A stretch of 64,000 nt of DNA from Mycteria americana (Eukaryota; Chordata; Aves; Ciconiiformes; Ciconiidae), in NCBI RefSeq assembly GCF_035582795.1, contig NC_134368.1, positions 15,606,001 to 15,670,000 of the forward strand. Reading direction: 5' to 3'. This document shows, piece after piece, positions 12,401-23,405 of this stretch. The number at the start of each line of letters is the position of its first letter. Within the stretch, counting starts at the first letter, position 1. The position numbers and the translations under genes are program-made. The notes beneath the pieces were generated by a model. That model saw only the letters and a program-made list of their open reading frames with translations. It ran no database searches and was not told the DNA's origin.

Positions 12401-15400
12401 ATTCAACTCGAGTTCAACAGTTTGTATATGTACAACGTTCAGATTCAATTGAGTTTTAACCTTCAGTTGTTTTTCAGATCTGCATGAAGTTATTCATACC
12501 AAGTGCTTTCAAGTCCTTCGGTGATTTTTTCCATTGTACTGAATTTAAAATAACTAAAGGAATGCTAGATGAAAGCAAGAGAACTGTAGTACTACTTGAA
12601 GGCTTTTTTTCTTACCTGGATGACTGAGACAATGCATTTACTTTTTCATTTGGTGTAAGAGAGGACATGCAATGCTTTACTCCAAGAACAACATTTAGAA
12701 AGGATTGAGAATCTCTACCCATCTGATCCTTTTACTCCTGATGGTGGAAGATAAGCAGCAGATTACTACTCACTTCATTTCTTAATTCATGAACAGAAAG
12801 CCCGGAGTATATTGTACAATCATTCCTCAAAATGAAGAATATGCATACGCTGTAGCCAACCTCCTTCAGCTGAAAATGAACATAGGGAGAGAGGAGCCAG
12901 CCCTACTTAGATAAGGAATGAAGAAAATTCCAGTCAGGTCTCTTGTGAACAGGTAACATTTGGGCTAATTTAGCTATTGACTTCTGTAATGGGGAAAAAG
13001 TTATGAATATTTGCTAGAATACTAGAAAACTAATTTGAGTTTCTAGAAGCGAGAATTTAACTGAGAAGCCTAATTCCCAGTCAAGGAACATAAAAAGCTA
13101 CCTCTTGTGTATGTTGTTAAGAGTTACCTGAAAATCAACATAAAAACAACTCATCAGTAGATGACAAATACTGAGTGAGCAACAAGAAAATGAATTTTAA
13201 AATATCCAATTAGATGGTAAAATTCAGCTTTCGTTTGTAACTGCAAAACCTGAATATTTAAAAACATTCGAATAACTTACAAAGCATTCTTTTCTATTTA
13301 AAAGAACACAAAGGCGTTGAAGTCAGTTTCTGAAAATATGGGAAGAATTCACGTTATGCGAGAGACCAGGAATACATTTAACGAAAAAATTGCTGCAAAC
13401 TCTACCCGTTGTACATTTCCTTCACAGAATCTTCAAATTCACCAATGCCTTTCACAGACTGTTAAGTAAATTTATCAGATCGAGCACCACATTTTAAAAT
13501 ACTTTCTAACATTTCTGCAGGGATTCTTAAACTTTTACTTGCAAGAATTAATTATCCATAACAGGCCTGTTGTTTAGATGCTTTACTAATTATGTTGTTC
13601 ATTTTGTAACAGCCTCAGTTCAGCTCCTGATTGCTATCTACTCTTTAACAGATTAATAATTTCTGAATCAGAGAAGCTCTGTGAAAAGATCACAGAAAAC
13701 ATCTCAGCTCTACAAACACTGAACATGAGCGGTCTAGGTTAAGGTCAATAGTGAGTCAGGGAAGGGAAGCTCTTATTTCAGCTCTTTGCACAATACCTAC
13801 TCTGTAGGTAAACAGGAGTCTTCAGTTTAACAACGCTAACAGATCTTAACCTTTTCAAGCATACATATTTATTTAATTGCTACGTTTAAATCAAAGATAT
13901 TTCCTATGAATAGCTTTTGCAAAGAAAGTACATGAAGATTTCCTTTGTTTCTTATTTGAATCACTAGCATGAAAGTGAAGACTGAGGTAATCATTTCACT
14001 CAAAGGAAATAAAACAAAGAAACCTCTTTCATTGCTAAGAAAGCAGAGCTCAGAGGCTCCCACGAGCTGTTAACTTCAGAATGTTCAACTGAGCTAAATA
14101 AAAAATAATCACTGTACTCACTGAGGACTATGATGTGGTTGGCCCTTATGTGAGACATGTTCTAAGGCTGGGAAAAACAATTTCTACTCACAATTCAGAT
14201 GTAAATGAAGGCCTGGCTTTCTGCAGGAAAAAAAAAAAGTTCCATTCTTGTATCTTTTAGGCTGAATTTACTCAAAACTCTATGCAAAGTAATAAAGAAT
14301 AACCAGAACCCTTGCTGCCCTTGTCCCTAGAACCTCACTCATCTATAAAACAGATGACACGCTATTTAGGAAAATGTAGTCATTTTTTCCTGATAAATTA
14401 CTGTTAGCAGCCCCTTTGCTGAAAAGATAACATCTCTAGGTAGATTATACAACACAGTGTATCTACATATCAGTTTATACGACAAATGAAGAGTCAGTGC
14501 TATTTTTCTTCTAACTGCAGAATGTACAGATTAAGTCAAATTCTCCATTATTTCATCACCTAAAATTCAAACCAAATGTAAGAAAAAGTTCTGATAATTA
14601 AATATGTTGAAAAAACTTAGTCTTATGTACTTTTAGGGTTCATCATTACACTAGTTAAACTGATGTAAGTCTACTGAGTTAAACCTGCTGTAACACTGTA
14701 TGAATTAGGTTATATATGCAGAAGATCTATTATTTTATTAATACTTATTCCAGGTTTTTTCCACCCATTTCAAAGGGCATTTGATAAAGTCATTAGTTAC
14801 CCAACAGGTACAGAACTGCTTAAAAACAGTGCAGGTCAGAGCAAGTCTAGCTTGTACCCTAATTAGTTTCTACCAGTTAGTTTCTACCCTTAGGATGGCC
14901 TGACATTTTTAAAGGTTTACTGATAAAATAGGTAATTATTTATCCACAGCCTACATTCCATTCTTTTTGCTTTTCTTGTTTTCTCAACATGAAACTACAG
15001 AGGAAGTATCTGCAAACCTTTTATTTTGATAACTGCCACACAATATGCAAAGAATGCATGTTAAGTGAAAATTTGACATATTTCACTTATGAAGGCAAAT
15101 ACTCAGTTTGCCTTCTAAAAGGAAAAGTATAATCCGGTAATTAAACATTTGGGTTTTGAACTTTAATCTACACACAGCTAGAAGGACTATACATTTTATT
15201 CTGGTAAATAAAACACACATACTGAAATTATTTTTTTTTTCTTCAATCTACCTTATAATAATCTGAGCTTTTACTGAATATTTCTACATTTAATCACACT
15301 GTAAAGAAAAGCTACCCATAACAGGTGCCGTATCAGAGAGGTGCTTCCATTCTGTAGTCAGTGGGACTTCTGCCTTAGGAGGAACTTTATACCACACAGG

Positions 15401-16195
15401 ATTTTGTCTAAGAAAGCACAGGATTTTTATGTACTACATATATAATCTAATTAGCCTTTTACTATTAGGAATTTACTATTACATTACTGTAAGAAACAAA
15501 TTTCAATTTAAAAAGCCATGTTATTTGTTCAGTGAACATATGCCAGAAGATAACAATACACATATTCACAGCATTCTTATAAAACAGGAAAAATTAGACC
15601 AGACCTGTTCTGATCTGTCAATATAATTTATTAGTTTTGAGTTTGTCCATGTGAATAAACAATAAAGCAACACTAATCTCCTAAATTTCAAGGTTTTGTT
15701 TGCAGAAACATGCTAGTGTGACTTCCTAACTAGTTATGCAGAAGATTCAGCTAGAGCTGAAAGAAAGGCAGTCTATGTTACCATCTTATTAACTTTTATC
15801 TAGTTTGTCTTGTAAATATGGTTATTATTTTCAATAGTGGGTTGCTCTCACAGTGTTACAGTATTCCTACGGTTCTTGAAACCACTCAGAGCTTTGTATT
15901 TGACTTCTGCTCTATCTAAACCACTGCTCTGTCTCACGAAAATTGAAATTTTCCTAACATATGTCCTTGAAAGCACCTGGTTTGCAAAATGTGGTAAGCA
16001 GAATATTTATACGCACCCAGTTTCCCCCCGTTTTTCTTAATCATTTTGACAAAACATTCCTCACTCCAGCACTTGGATTTACATCACACTGTTTACTATT
16101 TTCAATGGGGATTACTGCGATTCATGACACCGTTGATTTATAATATATTAGGGGCCATTAACAGGGTCATCATTTGCTATAGCGGTACTACGGAG

Positions 16196-16800
16196 GCACC
16201 CGGCGCCCTGCGCCCCGCTCCCGCCCCGGCACCCGGGCACCGCCGCGGGCACCGGCCGGTCAGGCTTGCTTTCCGCCGGCCACGGGCTTGGCGAGGTCCT
16301 GACCTCCGGGAAAGGCCGCTTCGGCGGCCCGCCCACCTCCTGACTCCCTCTGCACTACACACGGGGCCGCCGCTCCTCACGCCAACGGCCGTAACGGCCG
16401 CCGCGCTTCCCGCCCCTGCCGGCGTCACTGCCGGAGCGGCCCAAGATGGAGGCCGGCGACAGCGGCGGGGATCCGCTCCCGCGGCTCAGGCGCCCTTTGC
16501 GGCGAGGGCCAGAGCCCCGCGACCCGTTGCTGCCGCAGCCGCCTGTCGGGGGCGGCGGGACGGCCGGTGGGTGGTGCTGGGGACGCGGGCCGAGGACGGG
16601 GAGACCCCGCCGGGAGGGGACGGGAGCCAATCTCTGCTAGGCGGGCGGTGTGACAGAAATGCCCGGGCGGGGAGCGGTGACAAACAGCGCCTGCCGCAGC
16701 GCTGCCGCCGCGGCGGGAGCGGAGGAAGGGGACGGACCGTGCTCCGGCAGGAGTGAGGGGGCTCCTCGGGTAAACGGGCGCCCTGCCCTGCTGGTGGGAT
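16196..16800 (+). promoter_or_regulatory. TMEM128: CpG island, TMEM128 promoter and first exon
   Basis: A sharp switch from AT-rich DNA to dense CpG and GC-box-like sequence begins near 16196 and fades near 16800. It surrounds the TMEM128 start codon at 16446. No TATA box is evident. A YY1-like CCAAGATGGAGGCC (16441-16454) spans the start codon. The long open frames on both strands in this island are composition artefacts. Confidence 0.85.
16446..16566 (+). CDS. TMEM128: TMEM128 coding exon 1
   Basis: ATG at 16446 with A at -3 and G at +4, a good Kozak context. It encodes [20 protein letters not shown] and continues to about residue 40. The donor at 16567 is inferred from phase; the open frame continues to 16640, so another donor is possible. 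Confidence 0.75.
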
Positions 16801-19800
16801 ACTGCTTGCTTGTAGCCAGCTCGCCTCCCCTCAGGTGTCTGGCCCTAACAGCGAGTTGGATGTGAAAAGGGAGACGTGAGTTGTGTAAGAGACCTGCAAC
16901 TGCGGATTTCTTGATGAGGATGAGGTGCTTAAATGCTCCAGACCCAAGCTCTACTAGATGAGGAAGAATCTAGGAAATAAAAAATAAAAATGCCTGTAAA
17001 CTCCAGCAGACCTGTTAGTACATTCAGCTGGTGGTAATGCATGTGGAGGAGCCAGCATACATTGCACTGCTGGAGGCACACAGGCCACCAATAACTTCTG
17101 ATCCAAAGTATGAAACATCAAAGGCAACTTTGACACCTTTTTTGGTCAGTGTGTATAAGTATGGAGTGTGTTAGTGGGTTACTGTCATGCACAAAAATAC
17201 GCTTTCTAATCTGCTCCCTCTGTTGTCTTGCTTTCTCTAAAACAATATATGGTGACGAGGGGAAAAAAAAGATACTTTTCTGCGTAATGATAGTTTTTGT
17301 TTACCTGCTGAAGGTACGCAGCATGAATCAACCTAGCTCCTGACACTGAAGTTGAAAATCTCTTGTGAAGTAACTGCAGTTGAGTACAAGAAAATTATTT
17401 ATGCTTGAAATCGGTTTGCAAATACTAAAATTAACAAAAAAGGATACAAATAAATCAGTAACTGGAAATACCAACCTGACTTTCTATATGCTAGATTAAT
17501 AAAAATGCTTTAATAACACCAGGAGGTTTTTAATTAGTTAAATAACCCTTACAAAATCTAGTCAGCTGTTAATTTCATAAGAGGGTACACAGACACAGTA
17601 TTTGCTGATTGTTACTGCTGTATTGTTTTACCAAAGGGCACCTTGCTTAGTATGTTTTATTTCAGGAAATGTGCAGAGCTTTTTAGAATACTTCCTCTGT
17701 AATACAAAGTGTATTATACTAAGTATAATAATCTCCAAAGAGAAATTAATTAAAAGGATAAAGCATCATGTTTTACATAACTATAATCATACTCCATTTA
17801 ATGACTGGCTTTAGTGCTATAATTATGTTCTTATTTACAGAAGAGTCTACAGCTGTAGAGAAGAAGAGGAAGCCTCTTACCAGACTGAATATTCATTCTG
17901 CATTCTGGATTTTGGCATCGATTGCTGTGACATACTACTTTGATTTTTTTAAAACTGTTAAAGAAACTATTCAAGCAGATAGGTAAGGTACCTTCTCTTA
18001 CAAAGAAAGTTGTGTTTTCATCTTAGGATCATGCTCAGTTTGTTACACTGTGTTTTAAATCTTGGATAAACAAGATCTACAATAGGAATAGAGAGAGCTG
18101 GGACTGTTCAGACTGTAGAAGAGTAGGCTCAGGGGCATCTTGTCAATGCATATAAATACCTGAAGGGAGGGTGCAAAGAAGACAGAGCCAGGCTCTTTTC
18201 ATTGGTGCCCAGTGACAGGACCAGAGGCAGTGGACACAAGCTGAAACACAGGAGGTTCCCTCTGAACATCAGGAAACACTTTTTCGCTGTGAGAGTGACT
18301 GAGCACTGGCACAGGTTGCCCAGGGAGGTAATGGAGTCTCCATCCTTGGAGATACTCAAAAGCCATCTGGACACAGTTCTGGGCAACCAGCTCTAGGTGA
18401 CCCTGCTTGAGTAGGCAGGTTGGACCAGATGACCACCTAAGTAATTATTATTAAACTAATTTTTAAGTAAATAAAATGCTTTAAGTTTTGCTATAATTAT
18501 TTTTTTCTTTAGGCTCTACTGAGCCATCTGTGTATATGCAAAATTTGTTCTAATAGCAGAATGTTTTAATACTGTACCTTCAAGTTTACACTTAAGTACA
18601 AGAAATCGCTGCCTGTTTTGTTGAAAGCGTTGGGGTTTTGGTTTTATTTTAATAAAAAACCCCTGAAATTAAATGTCAAAATGAAGTTAACTTCCTTAGA
18701 CTTCTTTGAGTAGATCAGCGAAAGATTAGTGAAATAATTTCTATGAAGTAATTTCTATTTCTATTCTAATTATTTTCTACGGGATTGATGGGTGTTAAAT
18801 ATTTTTAGATGGCTTCACCTGGAAGTACTTTTAAAACTCTCTCATTGTCTCATTGTCATTGTCATTGTATCAGTATGTGGAAGCTGAACAGGGCCTCGTT
18901 CTGTCCTGTGAGGTTCTCTGGAGCTGCTCTTCCAGGCTGGTCTAGGTACACCCTACATCCAGTTGGCTGTGGATACAAACTAGTGACTCCAGGATGTGAT
19001 CAAGGTTTTGGGTGGCCCCATCTGCTCCCTGCAGTACGCTGTCTTCCTGCATTGCTTATTTAGGTAGACTATGGCAACTGCTCTCTTAATGCAGATTTCT
19101 TAATTGGTAGTATTGAGGTACCAAAACAGCATACGATATTTGCTGTACCATACCAGAGCAAACGTTACCTGAGTAGAAAGAACCTTGATTACCCTTTGTA
19201 ATCTAGTAATTAAACTATGGTCATAAGAATTCACTTTTAAAAATTTTTATTTGATAAATACCCATTCAGATAAGTACAAGATAAAGTGCACCTTCCTCCC
19301 AAGTTGTCTTTCCCATCTTATTCTTGAAGTATGTCCTCGAAGAGGCTCAAAAGTGCGTCTTCCTAAATAATCACATACCCTGTGTTTTCTTGATTCTGAT
19401 TTTGAAATCCTGGATTCCTCTATGGTTTTATTCAGCTGCTACAAAGAAAAATCTTCATGCTTCTTGTCTGTTAAATTTGAGAGTTCATAAACTTGAAAAC
19501 TTATTAAAGCTTTCTGCAACGTTTCTGTTGCACAAAAGTCAGTCGTCTAATTTATAGTGAGAAGCACAGTTGCAGTGGAGCCTATTTAATTCATTACTGA
19601 CAAAGTATTTTTGGTGTGGTTGTATAGTAGATCACTGACAAGGTCTGTTGCATTGCATTTCCAAAATATTTAAGGGAAAAATAAATGACAACAATGTTGC
19701 ATTGCAAAATTAGACTCAATTAGTTATGTAGACAACTTTAGAAGGGCAAAAAGTGTTTTGTAAAAGTAATTTAAGAAAAAAAAAACCCTACAGGAACTCT

Positions 19801-21381
19801 ACGCCAATCCATGTAATTAACAGGTATTGTCTGTCTGTTTCTAGACTAGAATGAAGATTAATGTGCAAACTGCAGTGTGACCGTGCTTAACATGGTTTAA
19901 CATGCTTTCCCCCCCGACAGCTGGTGGTTTGCCTCTGGCAGTTGTTTATTGGCTGCATGTTTATCTGTTGCCTTTTACTGCATACTATATCTTGAGTGGT
20001 ATTGTGGAATTGAGGACTACGACGCACAGTATCCAGCACTGATACCTATCACAACAGCTACCTTTATTGCAGCAGCAATTTGGTAAGTTCAAACACTGTA
20101 CAAACTTCTGCTAAACCTGTGCAAGTCTAACTGTATTAATGGGCTCATTTTATAAAAAGTATAATTTCTCGAATTCTACCAGGTGTATTGGTGACAATAC
20201 CAGTTCAACGTAGCATAATTTCTTCCACTTTCAACATTCATCCACAAAGCAAGAGTTGCAACTGTCGAAACTGCATATTAAGTGTACTTGTAGATGTACC
20301 AGATCTTTTCTGTCTTGAAAATTTATGGGGAAACTGAAGTCCTTAGCTTTGTTCGTGTAAATTGCTCACCTCTGACAACTATTTGTGAGATTTACAAATT
20401 AAGCCAAAGGTGTATTCTCTAGCTGAGAAAAAATTTATGACTGATCAGTTTCTAATACAGAGTTCTTCATTATCAAACAATCTATAAATAGCAAACATAA
20501 ACTGAAATTTATGCTTCTAACTATTGTTATATGAGCTTTAAGGGTTTATAGCTTGTCAGAGAATGGTACTTTTAGTAAGAGCTACTTTATTTATGAGATT
20601 ATAGGAGTCAGAATTGAGCAAATGTGCATGTGAATGGAAAAAATTATGTACCTGTGTGCCAGTATATTTATTTGCTCTCTGCATGAAAGCTGGTTCTCTC
20701 TTTAAGTTTAGATGTTGTATCTGAATAACATCAGCCAGTATTTGTTGCAATGCTGGGAAAAAAAGGAAGACTGAAGAAGATAAAGGTTCCATATCGTTTA
20801 GAATTAGTCAAATCTACAATGCTTGTAATTCAGTTGTAAAATAAGTTGGTTTTCCCCCTTTCTCTTCAGTTAACTCCAGTCTGCTTGGCTGGAAGTACAA
20901 ATTAAGGCTTTTCTCAGTTGCCATGTATGCCCATGAAAAAATAGAGAGTAGTTAATTTTCAGGTGCTTCATGTACAGAGATTCTGAAAGTAAAAGGTATC
21001 TACCCTTGATGGGACTGAGTGGACTTGCTCCGAGTAAAATCTGCAGCAGCTACTGAAGTTCTAGGATGAGTTGTCAGTAAATAAACAGTAAACTAAACTA
21101 CCAATTTAATAAGTAGGTGCTGGGGTCTTTTTGTTTTCTTTCAAGTCGTAAAGAAACAAGTATTTTTCTAGGTTGAGTAATTGAAATGTCATTTCCTCTT
21201 GAGCCATATTTTCTTTGTGTGGCTGGTATTTCCATAATATGACAATTGAACTTACCAAAAACTTCCTGCTTTTATTCCCAGTTTCAACATTGCCTTGTGG
21301 CCTGTCTGGTCGTTTATGACACCTTTGTTGCTCTTCATTCAGTTTATGGGTGTTGTGATGCTTGTGTCACTCCTGGGATAA
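16446..21381 (+). CDS. TMEM128: TMEM128, transmembrane protein 128 (gene span)
   Basis: A small four-helix membrane protein of unknown biochemical function. Coding exons 16446-16566, 17841-17982, 19921-20082 and 21282-21381 join in frame (phases 1, 2, 2) to give 174 residues; the human protein is about 165. Conserved blocks are [58 protein letters not shown] and [10 protein letters not shown]. Predicted helices lie at about 59-76, 93-112, 126-146 and 152-172. The first 40 residues are Pro/Gly/Arg-rich and poorly conserved. The first-exon donor CCG|GTGGGT was chosen because it gives the phase needed by exon 2 and places the junction just before STAVEKK, as in human. Introns are 1.3, 1.9 and 1.2 kb; intron 2 carries a CR1 fragment. 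Confidence 0.93.
17841..17982 (+). CDS. TMEM128: TMEM128 coding exon 2
   Basis: Acceptor TTATTTACAG ends at 17840 and donor AG|GTAAGG begins at 17983. It encodes [19 protein letters not shown] and the first membrane helix, ending at QAD. Confidence 0.93.
18083..18440 (+). mobile_element. CR1 LINE fragment (3' region)
   Basis: About 360 bp matching the avian CR1 3' region as I remember it: GAGCTGGGACTGTTCAG, CTGAAGGGAGGGTGCAA, GGCACAGGTTGCCCAGGGAGG, and near the end GGTTGGACCAGATGA. The usual ATTCTATG-type tail is missing. Lies in the TMEM128 sense direction within intron 2. The 85-codon minus-strand frame here is a by-product. Confidence 0.88.
18842..18868 (+). repeat. short CATTGT-type microsatellite
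   Basis: Four imperfect copies of TCATTGTC / TCATTG in a row, within TMEM128 intron 2. Confidence 0.7.
19921..20082 (+). CDS. TMEM128: TMEM128 coding exon 3
   Basis: Acceptor CCCCCCGACAG ends at 19920 and donor TG|GTAAGT begins at 20083. It encodes helix 2, the conserved [11 protein letters not shown] loop and helix 3. Confidence 0.94.
21282..21381 (+). CDS. TMEM128: TMEM128 coding exon 4
   Basis: Acceptor TTTATTCCCAG ends at 21281. It encodes [18 protein letters not shown] and the rest of helix 4, ending SLLG and TAA, as in human. A strong donor CAG|GTAAAT follows 9 nt after the stop. Confidence 0.94.
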
Positions 21382-22812
21382 GTCCTTCAGGTAAATAATG
21401 AATTGTCTAAGCACATAAAGATATTTATCTTGTTGCATGAACTGTTTTGTTAGACATTTAAGGATTGTAAGACCATTTAAGGATTCCTTCTCTATGTTTT
21501 GTGTACACTTTTAGAATATTGACATTTTGTGGCATATAGAGTAACCGGAGAACATGCGAGTATCCTAAGGGGAAGAATATCCTTTTTCTCTTCTCCAAGA
21601 TTCCGTTCTAGACAGTGAAAAGAAGTGATTGGTGAGAATGGATGGTTTGGGGGAGTACAGGCCAAATACCTGCAGCTTTTACCCAGACTGGGAAAACTTC
21701 TTAGTGAAGTTGCTTGAGCTGATAGTAAAGGGGAGAAGCTGTTAACATCCATATGCAACTCTCTTATCTATTTTTATTTTTTTAAATTCAAATTCTTTGT
21801 CTTATCTTTGTCTTCAAGTATGCTGTTTTCATTTTCTGTGATGAACAGTCCAGATCAACCTGCTATCTGGAAAATTGCCAGATATCAGAAGTTCTTTGTT
21901 CTTCCTAAAAAACAGCCTTTCAAAGGCAAACCCAGATATTTTGTTGACTTGAAAGATTCATTCTCAATAACTGCCATGTTGAAAAGGGGCTCTCGCATCT
22001 TTTGTTAGGATATACTGTTCAAATGACTCCTGTGAAATTGAAAAAGCTTAAGGAAGACATCAAAGACTGCTCAGTAAATAGGGTAAGGGACGTCCCTTGT
22101 ATCACAGGCATCTACATCATCCAGTGAAATTACTCCTTCAGCAGGTCTTGTTCGCTGTACTTCTCAGGGGAATGTGGGGAAGCCTGTTTGGTTTTGCTTG
22201 CCATCACAAATCCTTTCCAGTGAGGAAGTCCCCCAGCATTTTTATGAGTGCAGCAAGAAGAATGAGACAGTGCTGGATTTTGAGCGTAGCCTCTTGTAGT
22301 GCCAGAGTTGTAGGCAAAAAATACTTAATGGCTGGGACAGTGAAACACAGCTTTTGTTTGCATAAACAAACTGAAACTTGTGTTGCATTTTTTCCCCTAT
22401 CTTCTAGACATCAGGAAACCTGATTTTTTTAAGGAGGTAATTAACTTAGGTCATACTCTGACAACACCTATATACTTCTGAAAAATACAATACTTACTTC
22501 TGAACCTCTTTACTGTATTATGGGAGCTTCAGTCACACTGGTTAATGCAAACTTCTTCAAATCATGTTTGTTCGTTCTGTCATTAGGTATGTTCTGTCAG
22601 CACTGGAAGGATGTGGGGAAAGAACGTGTTTCAGTGTGTTAAAGCTGATAGTATTAACAGACTAAAATAACCATTCTGCATTGATTTTTACTTAGAAAGT
22701 AAGAAGTACAAGTGAATTACAGATATCCTGAACAGCTGAACCTTATGAAAACATTCTGGTTTTCTATATGAATAGCAAAGTAAGTTCTGTTATACAGAAT
22801 TTATTAATTCTG

Positions 22813-22841
22813 TATTAGGCCAAATAATTATTGGCCTAATA
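22813..22841 (+). repeat. inverted repeat, 11-bp perfect arms
   Basis: TATTAGGCCAA at 22813-22823 is the exact reverse complement of TTGGCCTAATA at 22831-22841, with a 7-nt A/T-rich loop. Confidence 0.9.
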
Positions 22842-23310
22842 ATTGAGGCCAAATTATTCCTTGGTGATGCAAAATCATCAACTAATCAATATTGAATTAG
22901 TACAAGATACAGCTTGTGCAGTATATACAACCTCACAGCATTTTTGTTAAAGTTGGATTTGTTTTTTCTTTTCTTTCAGCTTCACGTGAAGGACTCAAGT
23001 GACTGTTATCCTGCAAAGTGGATGTCACTTTTGTTACATTCCAGTACTTTTATTATTTCTAATACTGCTTCTTTGCTCTAACTGATACCGTAATTCTCAG
23101 ACTACCTGATTTATAAATCAAATGGACATAACCATAGGTCAGCCAGTGGCTGGGAAAAAGCAACCGATTAGTGAATAATTGAAAGAGAGATAGGTTTTAC
23201 CTCTCTTAGTAACATAAAGCATTTCATCACTGCTTTGTAAAGCTTTTATTTATATTTCAGTATCAAGCAGATGGGTAATAAGTCAGTTATGTAGTCCTAA
23301 ATCCTATTTG

Positions 23311-23356
23311 GGGACTCCAGAGGTCACCTAGTCCAACTTTCTGCTCAAAGAAGGTT
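23311..23356 (-). mobile_element. CR1 LINE scrap
   Basis: Contains GAGGTCACCTAGTCCAACTT and then CTGCTCAAAG, the reverse complement of the CR1 3' end. Only about 45 bp survive. Confidence 0.65.
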
Positions 23357-23382
23357 GGTTGGTTTTAAAGTAATTGATACTT

Positions 23383-23388
23383 AATAAA
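23383..23388 (+). terminator. TMEM128: candidate TMEM128 polyadenylation signal (AATAAA)
   Basis: AATAAA followed directly by AGTGGTGTGGGTTTTT, a classic G/U-rich downstream element. Later AATAAA copies (for example 24723-24728) are alternatives. Confidence 0.35.
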
Positions 23389-23405
23389 AGTGGTGTGGGT
23401 TTTTA

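Larger units (their letters stand above)
6315..16195. other. intergenic, solo LTR to TMEM128 CpG island
   Basis: About 9.9 kb of AT-rich DNA. It holds a short LTR relic on the minus strand (7819-7878) and a two-copy 52-bp tandem duplication (9341-9444). Open frames here (for example 97 codons at 6671-6964 and 103 codons at 9398-9709) have no recognisable domain and look like chance. No RNA gene was recognised. Confidence 0.5.
21382..23405 (+). other. TMEM128: TMEM128 3'-UTR with probable intron 21391-22979
   Basis: Nine nt after the stop is CAG|GTAAAT, a strong donor. The next very strong acceptor is GTTTTTTCTTTTCTTTCAG ending at 22979. A 3'-UTR exon from 22980 could end after AATAAA at 23383-23388, which is followed by a GT-rich element (TGGTGTGGGT). 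The predicted intron includes an 11-bp-arm inverted repeat at 22813-22841; the terminal exon includes a CR1 scrap. An unspliced 3'-UTR is the alternative. Confidence 0.45.

Noticed and set aside
16046-16756. 236-codon + frame across the TMEM128 CpG island
   Set aside because: It begins in AT-rich DNA, runs through the island by composition, and is out of frame with the conserved TMEM128 exons.
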